Part shown: positions 54,485-63,679 of the stretch, in pieces
Position numbering within the stretch: position 1 is the first letter of the stretch
How the letters are laid out: every line of letters begins with the position of its first letter
Source: AP-15 sp963832875
GTDB taxonomy: Bacteria > Pseudomonadota > Alphaproteobacteria > ATCC43930 > CGMCC-115725
Reading direction: 5' to 3'
Assembly: GCA_963832875.1 (NCBI GenBank)
Contig: CAWHWB010000004.1
Coordinates: 124,001-188,000, forward strand
DNA length: 64,000 bases
The notes under the pieces: model-generated
Databases searched by the model: none
Told to the model about the DNA's origin: nothing
What the model saw: only the letters and a program-made list of their open reading frames with translations
Position numbers and translations under genes: made by a program

Positions 54485-55672
54485 ATGCGCGTCGGCGGCA
54501 GCGCTCCGCGAACTGTGGTCGGCGTCGTCGCCTTCGCACTGTTCATGGACTATCTGATCTATGGTCTCTTGGTGCCGCTGTCGCCCTATTCTCCGGCGCA
54601 TGCGACCAGCGAACAGCAGCTGGGCCTGCTCTACGGCGGCTATTCGTTCGGCGTCCTGGCGGCAACCCCGCTGTTCGGCTATCTCGGTGACCGAATCGGC
54701 TGTCGCCGCCCGTTGATTTATGGGGTCGTGCTATCGGCGACCGCGCTCGCCCTGTTTTGCTTTGCGCCAGACTTCTATCTGCTGCTGCTCGGGCGCGTGC
54801 TGCAAGGAGCGGCGGCGGCGGCGACATGGACTGCGGGGCTGGCGCTGATCGCCGAGCACTACCCCGAACAGCGCGTCGAGATGATGGGCTACGCGCTGAT
54901 GGGCAGCACCGCGGGTTCGCTGCTCGGGCCCCTCATTGGCGGATCGCTTTACGAAATCGGCGGCTATATCGTGCCTTTTGCGGCGACCGGGGTTCTGGTC
55001 GCCGTCGATGCCGCGCTGTGCGTGTTCGTGCTGCCCCGAGAACCGGGCGTGCCGCAGGCGAGCCCCGACATCCGGGTGCTGCTGTTCGACAAATCCGTTC
55101 TGGTGGCGGCGGCGGCGGTGAGCCTCGCCGCGATCGGCTGGGGGATCGTCGAGCCATTGCTGCCGGCGCAGCTGGTCCGTTCGGGGGTCAGCCCTTGGGT
55201 CATCGGCCTGATCTTCACAATCGGATCGATTGCATACGGCCTCAGTGCGCCGGTCGTCAGCTGGGTTTCCAACCGCGTGCCGATCCGCCGGCTGATCGCC
55301 GCCGGCGCCGCGGCGATGGCGGTAGCACTGCCGTTCCTCAGCCTCTACCGGGGCGCGGTCCCGGCCGCGATCGGCCTGTGCGCGGTCAGCGTCTGCTATG
55401 CCTTTATGCTCAATCCGACATCAGCCGAATTGGGCAACGCGGTCGATCGCAGGGGCCTGTCCTGCTATGCGGCGGTCTACGCGATCTACAATATCGCCTA
55501 TGCGCTGGGCCAGATGGCAGCGAGCGGGTTCGCTTCGGCCGCGTCGGCGCATTTGAGTTTCGCTCAGGTGCTGCTCTGCGTCAGCGGCGCGCTGGTCATC
55601 TTTATCCCGGTCCTGATGCTGCGGGATTCGTCCCTGCCGCAAACCACCTCGCAACCTGCGGCGCCGCGGTAG
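54485..55672 (+). CDS. MFS transporter (DHA1-like, 12 helices)
   Basis: Inner-membrane secondary transporter of about 395 residues with 12 predicted helices. Motif A lies in loop 2-3 (FGYLGDRIGCRRPLIYG), and helix 4/5 reads LGRVLQGAAAAATWTAGLAL. The second half repeats the pattern weakly (VSWVSNRVPIRRLIAAGAAA). ATG 54485 is chosen; a TTG lies two codons earlier. The Rieske oxygenase-reductase gene starts 73 nt downstream on the same strand, so it may move that enzyme's substrate. Confidence 0.87.
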   Translation: MRVGGSAPRTVVGVVAFALFMDYLIYGLLVPLSPYSPAHATSEQQLGLLYGGYSFGVLAATPLFGYLGDRIGCRRPLIYGVVLSATALALFCFAPDFYLLLLGRVLQGAAAAATWTAGLALIAEHYPEQRVEMMGYALMGSTAGSLLGPLIGGSLYEIGGYIVPFAATGVLVAVDAALCVFVLPREPGVPQASPDIRVLLFDKSVLVAAAAVSLAAIGWGIVEPLLPAQLVRSGVSPWVIGLIFTIGSIAYGLSAPVVSWVSNRVPIRRLIAAGAAAMAVALPFLSLYRGAVPAAIGLCAVSVCYAFMLNPTSAELGNAVDRRGLSCYAAVYAIYNIAYALGQMAASGFASAASAHLSFAQVLLCVSGALVIFIPVLMLRDSSLPQTTSQPAAPR

Positions 55673-55745
55673 CCTGGGCGATCGGCCCGTCGACCCCATG
55701 CCACCCGTCCCGCCACAGCCGGACGCAAAAAGGAGCACGTTCGCT

Positions 55746-58049
55746 ATGAGCCAGATCGTCGAGAATCCTTCCGGCCTGCTCGCGGCGCTCGATCGCGGCG
55801 AGTCGCTTCCAGCCCACTGGTACACCGATCCGTCGATCACCGAGCAGGAGATCGTGCATGTTTTCCGAAAATCTTGGAATTACATCGGACCGCTGGCCGA
55901 GCTGAAAAATGTCGGCGATTACATCGCCGGTTATGCCGGTGAGGTGCCAGTGGTCGTGATCCGCAACGATGACGGGCTCACCGGCTTCGTCAACGTCTGC
56001 CGGCATCGCCGCCACGAGGTCATGAAAGGCCGCGGCAACGCCAAGGTCATGCAATGCGGCTATCATGCCTGGACCTATGACCTCGGGGGCTGCCTTAAGG
56101 GCGCGCCGCGCTCGGCGAGCGAGCCAAATTTCCGGCTCGCGAATTATCCGCTGCTGCCGCTGCGGGTCGAAGCCTTGGGCCCGTGGGTGTTCGTCAACCT
56201 CGATCGCGACGCCGCCCCGGTGCAGGCCTATTTCGGCCCGGTGCTGGAGATCATCGCCGGCAGCGGGATCAACCTTGACACGCTCGAACTTCACAGCCGC
56301 GAAGATTGGAGTGGCTTTTCCAACTGGAAGACGATGCTCGAGAACTACCTCGAATGCTATCACTGCGCCGTCGCGCATCCGAGCTTCAGCGCCGCGATCG
56401 ACGTGCGCCAGGAGAATTATCATTTGACCGTGCACGGCTGGCTTTTGGCTCAGGTCGGCCAGGTGCGTCCCTCTGCGCTCGAAGGCAGGAGCCAGGTCAA
56501 AATTTACGATGTGGGCGGCGAGGTGGCGCAGTCGCAATACCACGTATTGTGGCCGAACATGACGATCAACATCAACCCGGGCTTCCCCAACCTGTCGATC
56601 GACGTGTGGATGCCGGACGGGCCGAACTCGACCAAGGGCTTTTCCGAGCAGTATTTCGCGCCGGGCGTCACCGAGGAGTTCGCGCAGGAGCTGATCGCCT
56701 TCAACAAGGAAGTCGGCGCCGAGGACGAGGTGCTGGTCAGCTCGGTGCAGCGCGGGCTGTTGGGCGGCATTCCCGATCGCGGCAGGTTTCTGACCAATAG
56801 CGAGCACCTTGTCGTCCAGTTCCAGAAGCTGATCGTCGATGCTTTGAGCGGTCGGCCGGCAACGCCGGTGGCCGGCGCCGCGGTCGCAGCCCCGGCGGTG
56901 TCGCGCACGGTCCCGCTGTTGCCCGATGCCTCGGCGGCGCCCGACAGCGAGCGCAACGCCTATGTCGATCTCGAAATCTTCAAGGTCGAGCCGGAGAGCG
57001 ACATCATTAGCTCGTTTTATCTGCGCCGCGCCGACGGCAAGCCGCTCGACCCGTGGGAACCTGGGCAATTTTTACCGATCCGGGTGACGATCCCGGGCCA
57101 GGCGCAGCCGGCGCTGCGAACCTATACTCTGTCGACGATGCCGAACCCCGATTTCTACCGGCTGTCGATCCGTCGCGCCGACGGCAACGCGCTGGTCTCG
57201 CCCTATCTGCACGCCAACGCCAAACCGGGCTTGCGCATCGAGGCGATGACGCCGCGCGGCAAATTCACCCTGACGCCGGGGAGCCAGCGCCCGGTGGTGT
57301 TCGTTTCCGGCGGGGTCGGCATCACCCCGATGATCGCGATGGCCGGGCACATCGTCGAGGAGGGCCGCCGAACCGGCAAGTTCCGGCCGATCTGGTTCAT
57401 CCACGGTACCAACAGCGGCCGCGTCCATGCCTTTGGCAAGCACATCCGCGAGCTCGCCGGCGCGCATCCGGCGATGAACGTGCATGTCCGCTACAGCCAG
57501 CCCGGCCGCGACGACCAGCTGGGCAGCACCCATGACGGCGAGGGTCATGTCACGATCGAGGTGCTGAAGGAATTGCTGCCGCTCGACGACTACGATTTCT
57601 ATCTGTGCGGGCCGCCGCCGTTCATGCAGTCGCTGCATGACGGGCTGACCGGGATCGGCGTCCGCCGGGAGCGCATCCACTACGAATCCTTTGGTTCGGG
57701 AACGGCGCTGAGACCCGAGGCCAAGACCGAGACGGCGGCGGGGACCGGTCCGCTCGGCGACGGCGCGGTGCCGATCCGCTTCGCCAAATCGGCGGTCAGC
57801 GCGGAATGGTCGCACGACAAGGGCACCCTCCTCGAACTCGCCGAGGCGGTCGGGCTGGCGCCGGTCTTCGGCTGCCGCTCCGGCATCTGCGGCACCTGCG
57901 CCACGCGGATCACCAGCGGCGCGGTCGAATACATCGAAGAACCGCTGGCCCCGCGCGCCGACGGGCACGTGCTGCTGTGCTGCTCGGTCCCGGCCAGCGA
58001 AGCCGCGACCTCAGGCGGCGTCCACCCCGGCATTGTCCTCGATCTGTGA
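55746..58049 (+). CDS. Single-chain Rieske oxygenase plus FAD/[2Fe-2S] reductase
   Basis: A 767-residue natural fusion of two proteins usually encoded separately. The oxygenase half (1 to about 375) has Rieske ligands CRHRRHEVM...CGYHAW starting near residue 85 and the mononuclear-iron region ENYLECYHCAVAHPSF near 200. The reductase half has FLPIRVTIPG, RTYTLSTMPNPDFYRLSIRR (FAD), VFVSGGVGITPMIAMAGHI (NAD) and a C-terminal plant-type ferredoxin (CRSGICGTC near 710, last Cys about 745). The halves resemble carnitine (CntA/CntB) or glycine-betaine (GbcA/GbcB) monooxygenase systems. AAGGAGC precedes the start. An aldehyde dehydrogenase follows after 14 nt. Confidence 0.93.
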   Translation: MSQIVENPSGLLAALDRGESLPAHWYTDPSITEQEIVHVFRKSWNYIGPLAELKNVGDYIAGYAGEVPVVVIRNDDGLTGFVNVCRHRRHEVMKGRGNAKVMQCGYHAWTYDLGGCLKGAPRSASEPNFRLANYPLLPLRVEALGPWVFVNLDRDAAPVQAYFGPVLEIIAGSGINLDTLELHSREDWSGFSNWKTMLENYLECYHCAVAHPSFSAAIDVRQENYHLTVHGWLLAQVGQVRPSALEGRSQVKIYDVGGEVAQSQYHVLWPNMTININPGFPNLSIDVWMPDGPNSTKGFSEQYFAPGVTEEFAQELIAFNKEVGAEDEVLVSSVQRGLLGGIPDRGRFLTNSEHLVVQFQKLIVDALSGRPATPVAGAAVAAPAVSRTVPLLPDASAAPDSERNAYVDLEIFKVEPESDIISSFYLRRADGKPLDPWEPGQFLPIRVTIPGQAQPALRTYTLSTMPNPDFYRLSIRRADGNALVSPYLHANAKPGLRIEAMTPRGKFTLTPGSQRPVVFVSGGVGITPMIAMAGHIVEEGRRTGKFRPIWFIHGTNSGRVHAFGKHIRELAGAHPAMNVHVRYSQPGRDDQLGSTHDGEGHVTIEVLKELLPLDDYDFYLCGPPPFMQSLHDGLTGIGVRRERIHYESFGSGTALRPEAKTETAAGTGPLGDGAVPIRFAKSAVSAEWSHDKGTLLELAEAVGLAPVFGCRSGICGTCATRITSGAVEYIEEPLAPRADGHVLLCCSVPASEAATSGGVHPGIVLDL

Positions 58050-58063
58050 GCGGACGCCGAGCC

Positions 58064-59581
58064 ATGAACATCGAGCAGGCGAAGGCGCTGACGATCGACG
58101 ATTTTCGCCGGCATGCCGCGGCGATATGCCCGGAAACGCGGATGCTGATCGACGGCGAGCTCGTCGAGGCGCAGTCCGGCAAGCGGTTCGAGACCGTCAA
58201 CCCGGCCAACGGCGAGGTCATCGCCACGGTGCCGCTGGGCGATGCCGCCGAGGCCGACCTGGCGGTCAGCGCCGCGCGCCGCGCCTTCAAATCCGGCATC
58301 TGGTCGCGCATGGAGCCGCGGTCGCGGATGGAGGTGCTTTATCGTTTTGCCGCCGCGATCAACCAGCATGCGTTAGAGTTCGCCTTGCTCGACTCGCTCG
58401 ACGTCGGCAAGCCGGTCATGGACATGGTGACCGGCGACGTGCCCGCGGCGGCATTGACTTTCCAATACTTCGCCGAGACGATCGACAAGGCCGAGGGTGT
58501 GGTCACCACGACGGCGAGCGATGCGTTCCACTATATCCTGCGCCAGCCTCTGGGTGTCGTCGCCTGCATTACGCCGTGGAACTATCCACTGCTGATGAGC
58601 GCCTGGAAGGTTGCCCCGGCGCTCGCGGTCGGCAACTCGGTGGTGCTGAAGCCGGCGCAGCAATCGCCATTGTCGGCGACCCTGCTCGCGCAACTGTTCC
58701 TCGATGCCGGCGGGCCGCCCGGAGTGTTCAACGTGGTTCACGGCACCGGCGGCATCGTCGGCAAAGCGCTGGCCCTGCATATGGATGTCGACAAGGTCAG
58801 CTTCACCGGGTCGACCGATGTCGGCAAGCTGATGATGGTCTATTCCGGACAGTCCAATCTAAAGCGCGTCACCGTCGAAACCGGCGGCAAGTCGCCACAG
58901 ATCGTCACCGCGCAGGTCCCGGACCTCGACCGGGCGGTCGACTATGCGATCACCGGCATCTATGCCAACAAGGGCGAGATGTGCAGCGCCGGCTCGCGGC
59001 TGTTGGTGCAGGACGCGATCCATGACGAATTTGTCGAACGCTTCCAGGCCAAGGTCAAAACCGCCTTTCGCATCGGCGACCCGCTCGACCCGGCGACGAC
59101 GATGGGGCCGCTGGTCAACCGCACCCAGCAGCAGCGGGTATTGTCCTATATCGAGGCCGGCAAGAAGGAAGGCGGGATGCTGGCGCTCGGCGGCGGGCCG
59201 CCGCACGGCTTCGACCACGGCGCCTATGTCGAGCCGACCCTGTTCACCCGGGTGACCCCGGCGATGACGATCGCCCGCGAGGAAATCTTTGGCCCGGTCG
59301 CCGCGGTATTGCCGTTCCGCACCATTGGCGAGGCGGTCGAAATTGCCAATGATTCGATCTTTGGGCTGGCCGCCGGCATCTGGACGTCGGACCTCGCCGC
59401 CGCGCACCGGATGGCCCGCGACATTGACGCCGGCGTAATCTGGGTCAATTGCTACGACCACGGCGACATGACCCAGCCCTGGGGCGGGTTCAAGCAGTCG
59501 GGAACCGGGCGCGACAAGTGCCTCGAAACTCTGCTGACGGTGACCCAAACCAAATCGGTGTGGATCCATCTCGGCGATTAG
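58064..59581 (+). CDS. Aldehyde dehydrogenase (betaine-aldehyde-type superfamily)
   Basis: NAD(P)-dependent oxidation of an aldehyde to an acid, 505 residues. The NAD-binding region includes CITPWNYPLLMSAWKVAPAL, VSFTGSTDVGKLMM and the general-base Glu in VETGGKSPQ (residue 272). The catalytic Cys is in NKGEMCSAGSR (residue 307). EEIFGPVAAVLPF and GGFKQSGTGRD finish the family pattern. It starts 14 nt after the Rieske-reductase stop, so it probably oxidises the aldehyde released by that enzyme. Confidence 0.93.
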   Translation: MNIEQAKALTIDDFRRHAAAICPETRMLIDGELVEAQSGKRFETVNPANGEVIATVPLGDAAEADLAVSAARRAFKSGIWSRMEPRSRMEVLYRFAAAINQHALEFALLDSLDVGKPVMDMVTGDVPAAALTFQYFAETIDKAEGVVTTTASDAFHYILRQPLGVVACITPWNYPLLMSAWKVAPALAVGNSVVLKPAQQSPLSATLLAQLFLDAGGPPGVFNVVHGTGGIVGKALALHMDVDKVSFTGSTDVGKLMMVYSGQSNLKRVTVETGGKSPQIVTAQVPDLDRAVDYAITGIYANKGEMCSAGSRLLVQDAIHDEFVERFQAKVKTAFRIGDPLDPATTMGPLVNRTQQQRVLSYIEAGKKEGGMLALGGGPPHGFDHGAYVEPTLFTRVTPAMTIAREEIFGPVAAVLPFRTIGEAVEIANDSIFGLAAGIWTSDLAAAHRMARDIDAGVIWVNCYDHGDMTQPWGGFKQSGTGRDKCLETLLTVTQTKSVWIHLGD

Positions 59582-59676
59582 CGCGGCGGCGGCCTCGCTG
59601 GCGGCTGCCGGCGTGGAGCGCAGCGGCACCTTGCCGTGGCTGGGCATCGAGTGTCGAGGCCGGACGCAGCTCGGTC

Positions 59677-60909
59677 GTGGCGATCGCGCTGGCCGGCCTC
59701 GGCGGTGCCGTGGCCCTCGGCATGACGCTGCGGGCTCACGCCGCCGGCTTCGGCCACGAGGCGTCGCCCGAGACCCCACCTCCGCCGAGCCAGATCCTTG
59801 CCGAGCCGAATATCTCTTCGGCTCTCGATCCTTATTACGACCAATATCTCGGCTGGAAGGAGCAGCTTCAGAGCCGATATGACATTGAATATTCGCTGCA
59901 GGCATCCGTTTTGCCGCAATGGGGCGCGCCAAAGAGCGGCGCCGCTCTTGTCGACTTCGTCTGGACGCCGACCATTGCATGGAGACCGTTCACGGACACC
60001 GCGATCGGCTCGGGCATGTTCGCTTTTTCGGCCCAGCAGAACCAGTTCTGGACCGGAACCAATACGCCGTCATCGCAGGGGCGCGCCGGACTGTTGACCC
60101 CGCCGAGCGACTGGAGCGTCGATACGATCGACTATGCACAGCTGACCTACACCCACACCCTGCCGGGCGACTGGCGCTGGCTGTCGGCGACGATCGGACA
60201 GTATTCATTTGGGACTTACGACGCCAACCAATATGCCGGCAACGCGCAGACCAATTTCGTCAACTATGCGCTGGCTCAAAACGCGACGCAGACCTATGTC
60301 AGCGGCGATCTGGGCGCCTACTTGCAGGCGGCGGCGCCATTGCGCGACCTGGTCTTTGCCGGCGGCTTCCAGGGCGCCACCAATCTGACCGGGTCGACGA
60401 TCAGCACGCGCGGCATCGCCAGCGGCAAGGAAGCCTATTTTCTGGCGGCGCGATGGAACCCGAACCTCCTCGCCGGCGGTTCCTATGGCGTCCTATGGTA
60501 CGCGCAGCCGGCGGTGCCGGCGGAAGAACTCTCCAGCTCGCGCGGCCTCTCGTTCAACGCGGTGCAGAACATAGACGCGAAATGGGGCCTGTTCCTGCGC
60601 GCGAACACGGCGAGCGGGCTCGACAGCTATATCGCAACCTCGGTCGCCTGGGGCGCCATCCGCAACGACCCGTTCCGCCATGACCCGTTGGACCAGGTCG
60701 GCCTCGGCGTCGCCTGGAGCAAGGCCAATCTTGCAGCGCTGGGCGAACCCGCCCGCGGTGCTGAATGGATCGCGGAGATCTACTACGATTACACTGTCTT
60801 CAAGGGGCTGCAGGTCGCACCCGACATCCAGCTCTATTGCAACCCGGCGCTCTCGCCGGGCGCCGGCCCCGAAGCGGTGTTCACCCTGCGCGCCACGGCG
60901 ACGTTCTGA
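59677..60909 (+). CDS. Porin-like outer-membrane beta-barrel protein
   Basis: About 410 residues. GTG 59677 gives an immediate signal peptide (AIALAGLGGAVALGMTLRAHAAG). The mature chain shows alternating aromatic/polar beta-strands (WRWLSATIGQYSFGTYDA, AYFLAARWNPNLLAGGSYG, GLFLRANTASGLDSYIATS) and ends FTLRATATF with a C-terminal Phe, the outer-membrane assembly signal. The layout recalls OprB-type carbohydrate porins, but the family was not confirmed. It may admit the substrate of the adjacent oxygenase cluster. The upstream frame is open but overlaps the ALDH gene. Confidence 0.72.
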   Translation: MAIALAGLGGAVALGMTLRAHAAGFGHEASPETPPPPSQILAEPNISSALDPYYDQYLGWKEQLQSRYDIEYSLQASVLPQWGAPKSGAALVDFVWTPTIAWRPFTDTAIGSGMFAFSAQQNQFWTGTNTPSSQGRAGLLTPPSDWSVDTIDYAQLTYTHTLPGDWRWLSATIGQYSFGTYDANQYAGNAQTNFVNYALAQNATQTYVSGDLGAYLQAAAPLRDLVFAGGFQGATNLTGSTISTRGIASGKEAYFLAARWNPNLLAGGSYGVLWYAQPAVPAEELSSSRGLSFNAVQNIDAKWGLFLRANTASGLDSYIATSVAWGAIRNDPFRHDPLDQVGLGVAWSKANLAALGEPARGAEWIAEIYYDYTVFKGLQVAPDIQLYCNPALSPGAGPEAVFTLRATATF

Positions 60910-60943
60910 GGCAAAGCCGACAACGCAAAAATCGGCGGCGCCC

Positions 60944-61705
60944 TCAGCGGCGGCCAGCCTGCGTTTCGCGGCGGTAATGGTAGCGGTAAAGCTCGGTGAA
61001 CCCGAGCGCGTCATAGAGCGCGCGCGCCGGTGCGTTGGCCGCCTCGACTTCGAGGCAGGCGCCGCTCGCACCCTGATCCGCGGCCCATGCCGCCAGGGTG
61101 GCGATGATGCGGCGGGCATAGCCGCGGCGCTGCCGGCTCGGATCGGTGACGACGGATTCATAGCAGATCTGGCCGTCGTGGATCGCCCCATAGGCAAGCG
61201 CGACAATGCCGCGATCGTCGGACAACGCCGCAAACGCTGCCGGAACCGCGAGATGGGCGACGATCCGGCGATAGAGGCCGGCCTGCTTCTCGGTGTGGCG
61301 CTGCAACGCCGCCATCGCCGCGAACCATTGCGAATTCGGCCGAGGCATTAGACGCACCTCCGGGTCGCGCACGGCCGGAACGGCGCCGATGTCGCCATGT
61401 AGGACCAGCGACAGGCCTTCGAGGCCATAGCCCATTTCCGCGAGCAGCGCATCGAGCGCCCGGTCGATCAGCGACGGCAGACGGAAAATCGTCGGCTGGC
61501 GGCGATGCCGATAGAGCGCCTCGCAGCCGGCGACCAGCTTATCGGCATCGATACGGCGATCGTCGAGCGGGTTGGCTGAGTTGGCGCGCCGAGTCAGCCC
61601 GCCGCCGAACCGCAGCACCCACCCGCCGAACAGCACCTGCCGCAGCGCCGGCCAAGCGTTGAGGCAGGTTTCCTCGACCCGCCACGCCAATGCTGCCGGA
61701 GGCAT
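60944..61705 (-). CDS. GNAT-family N-acetyltransferase
   Basis: Acetyl-CoA-dependent acetyltransferase of 253 residues. The GNAT core is in the C-terminal half: YESVVTDPSRQRRGYARRII carries the R-x-x-G-x-A pyrophosphate loop, and EVEAANAPARALYDALGF the CoA/Asn-Tyr region. The N-terminal 130 residues look like a degenerate second GNAT unit, as in related tandem proteins. ATG 61705 is placed just after the DUF35 stop (61738) on the same strand; the frame is open further upstream inside that gene. Substrate unknown. Confidence 0.82.
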   Translation of the reverse strand: MPPAALAWRVEETCLNAWPALRQVLFGGWVLRFGGGLTRRANSANPLDDRRIDADKLVAGCEALYRHRRQPTIFRLPSLIDRALDALLAEMGYGLEGLSLVLHGDIGAVPAVRDPEVRLMPRPNSQWFAAMAALQRHTEKQAGLYRRIVAHLAVPAAFAALSDDRGIVALAYGAIHDGQICYESVVTDPSRQRRGYARRIIATLAAWAADQGASGACLEVEAANAPARALYDALGFTELYRYHYRRETQAGRR

Positions 61706-61737
61706 CCCGCACGCCCGGGCGGAACGGCGGCTGCGCG

Positions 61738-62259
61738 CTATTCCTGCGGATAGCGCCAGACTTGCGCCGGCTGCGCCGCGGTCTCGTCGATGGTCCATTG
61801 CGGCAATGACAGGCCCGGCGCGACATCGCTGAAGACCATGCGCACCCGCGTGCCGATGCCGACCCGCTTGACCAGCTCGGGCGGCGCCAATCGGCCGTCC
61901 GGGGTGGCGAGATTGCCGGCGACGCGCAAGGCTTCCTCGGGGCTTGGCTCGCCCTTTTGTGTGTCGAGGTCGACCAGCAGGATCAGATAGGGGGTGTGGC
62001 CGCGAAAAGCCGGCTGGATCGCGTGATGCACCTCGCTGTAGGAATGCACGGCACCCTTGCCCTCGACCTTTTTCCAGGCCGATTCGAGGCTCATGCACCA
62101 CGGGCAGGCGGTGGTCGGCGGATAGCGCAGCCGGCCGCATTGGGCGCAGGCCTGCAAGTGAAAATCATGCTCGGCGCAATGGCGGAAATATTCGAGGTTC
62201 TCGTGGTCGAGATCGTCGATCGTCAGCCCCATGCCGAGATATTCGCCGCGGATTGGCAT
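61738..62259 (-). CDS. DUF35 zinc-ribbon/OB-fold protein
   Basis: Small partner subunit for thiolase-like acyl-CoA enzymes. It has 173 residues. The zinc ribbon is CAQCGRLRYPPTTACPWC (two C-x2-C knuckles, residues about 38-55). The OB-fold follows with GKGAVHSYSEVHHAIQPAF, PYLILLVDLDT and VGIGTRVRMVFSDV. Start ATG 62259 is preceded by GAGGGAGAACG. It lies 14 nt after the thiolase-like gene and 32 nt before the GNAT gene. It is the intact counterpart of the broken gene at 26126-26580. Confidence 0.9.
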   Translation of the reverse strand: MPIRGEYLGMGLTIDDLDHENLEYFRHCAEHDFHLQACAQCGRLRYPPTTACPWCMSLESAWKKVEGKGAVHSYSEVHHAIQPAFRGHTPYLILLVDLDTQKGEPSPEEALRVAGNLATPDGRLAPPELVKRVGIGTRVRMVFSDVAPGLSLPQWTIDETAAQPAQVWRYPQE

Positions 62260-62273
62260 CTTCGTTCTCCCTC

Positions 62274-63533
62274 TCAGCCGCGCCGCATGACCATCGACGA
62301 GGCAGTCGCGGGATTGGCCCAGCCGAGATTGGCGCTGACCTCGACATTGCGGACCTGGCGGCAGCCGCCCTCGCGGTAATCGAAAGTGTGCTGCCGTTTG
62401 CCGTCGGGTCCGACCGGGCACGAATCATCGGCGTCGTGGCGCAATTGGCGGGTGTTTTCGATGACCATGTTCATGCCGTGGGTATAGCCCTCGCACAGAT
62501 GGCCGCCGCTGGTATTGTTGGGCCGGCGGCCGCCGAGCTCGATCGCGCCGCTCGACACATATTCGCCGCCCTCGCCCTTTTTGCAAAAGCCGTAATCCTC
62601 GAGCTGCAGCATCGTCGTAAAGGTGAAGGCGTCATAGGAGCCGGTGACGTCGATGTCCTCCGGCCCGACCCCGGCATTGGGCCACAGGATTTTCGCCGCG
62701 TAATGGCCGGCGACGGTCGAGATCGGCCCGTGCTGGTAATGCATGTCGAGGCGCGGCTTCGAGCAGCGCCCGACAACACCGCGGATCAGCACCAAGGGCT
62801 GCTTCATGTCGCGAGCGCGCTCGGCCGAGGTCACGATGACGCTAGTCGCGTTGTCGGTCTCGACACAGCAGTCGAGCAGATGCAATGGCTTGCAGATGAA
62901 GCGGCTCGACAGCACGTCCTCAACCGTAAAGCGCTTCTTGTAATAGGCCTTTGGGTTATTCGAGGCGTGATGGCTGTGCGCGACCTTGACCGCGGCGACC
63001 TGCTCGGGCTTGGTGCCGTAATCATACATGTGGCGCATAAAGGTCGGCGCAAAGCTCTGTCCGGCGCTCTGCCAGCCATAGGCGCGGTTGTGCAGCATGT
63101 CGCCGCCGACGGGTGCTGCCGAGCGCGCGCCGGTGCCGCCGATACGCACCTGCGAGTAGCCGTTCATCGAGCGGAAGATCGCCACCGTCTTGCAACAGCC
63201 GGCCTCGATCAGGCCGATGGCGATCCCGATCAACGCTTCGGTCGATGAGCCGCCGCCGACCACGTCCATGTAGAAATTGAGCCGGATGCCGAGATCGCCG
63301 GCGATAAACGTCGCCGAGGTCGAATTGCCGCCCGAATAGGACAGCATGCCGTCGATGTCGGTATTTTTGAGCCCGGCGTCGAGGATCGCGTTCCTGACCG
63401 CCCAAGTGCCGAGCGCCCGCGTCGTCTTGCCCGAGCCGCGGGTATAAGTCGTCTCCCCCACTCCAACGATCGCATATTTGTCGCGCAAGTATTTCGGCGT
63501 GGTGGCATCCACCTCGGTTGTCGGCAATGGCAT
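62274..63533 (-). CDS. Thiolase-like (SCP2-type) protein lacking the nucleophile Cys
   Basis: A 419-residue relative of the protein at 26718-27902 and probable partner of the DUF35 gene just downstream. YAIVGVGETTYTRGSG starts the fold. The position of the acylated Cys reads MDVVGGGSSTEALIGIAIG, without Cys. VTGSYDAFTFTTMLQLEDYG and NNTSGGHLCEGYTHGMNM are the C-terminal landmarks. An insertion near the end (HDADDSCPVGPDGKRQHTF) is not seen in the other copy. Lyase or aldolase chemistry on CoA thioesters, as known for Ltp2-DUF35 pairs, is plausible. AAGGGAGAG precedes ATG 63533. Confidence 0.88.
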   Translation of the reverse strand: MPLPTTEVDATTPKYLRDKYAIVGVGETTYTRGSGKTTRALGTWAVRNAILDAGLKNTDIDGMLSYSGGNSTSATFIAGDLGIRLNFYMDVVGGGSSTEALIGIAIGLIEAGCCKTVAIFRSMNGYSQVRIGGTGARSAAPVGGDMLHNRAYGWQSAGQSFAPTFMRHMYDYGTKPEQVAAVKVAHSHHASNNPKAYYKKRFTVEDVLSSRFICKPLHLLDCCVETDNATSVIVTSAERARDMKQPLVLIRGVVGRCSKPRLDMHYQHGPISTVAGHYAAKILWPNAGVGPEDIDVTGSYDAFTFTTMLQLEDYGFCKKGEGGEYVSSGAIELGGRRPNNTSGGHLCEGYTHGMNMVIENTRQLRHDADDSCPVGPDGKRQHTFDYREGGCRQVRNVEVSANLGWANPATASSMVMRRG

Positions 63534-63613
63534 TGTTCTCTCCCTTTTTTCGCAGCCTCGTGACCCTCGGCGCCCGTCCCCACCCGCCTTCCCCGGATCG
63601 TAGTCCGGGCTCG

Positions 63614-63644
63614 GCACCCTCTCCCGCAATGCGGGAGAGGGTGC
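63614..63644. repeat. 14-bp perfect hairpin repeat of the CCCTCTCCCGC type
   Basis: Arms GCACCCTCTCCCGC (63614-63627) and its exact complement (63631-63644) are separated by only three bases. The flank (GGGTGGGTGAGGG downstream) matches the style of short palindromic elements scattered between genes in many alphaproteobacterial genomes. It lies between the amidohydrolase stop and the thiolase-like start and could fold in either transcript. No T-run follows, so it is more likely a dispersed repeat than an intrinsic terminator. Confidence 0.75.
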
Positions 63645-63679
63645 TCGGCCCTCAGGCCTGGGTGGGTGAGGGCCTTCGG

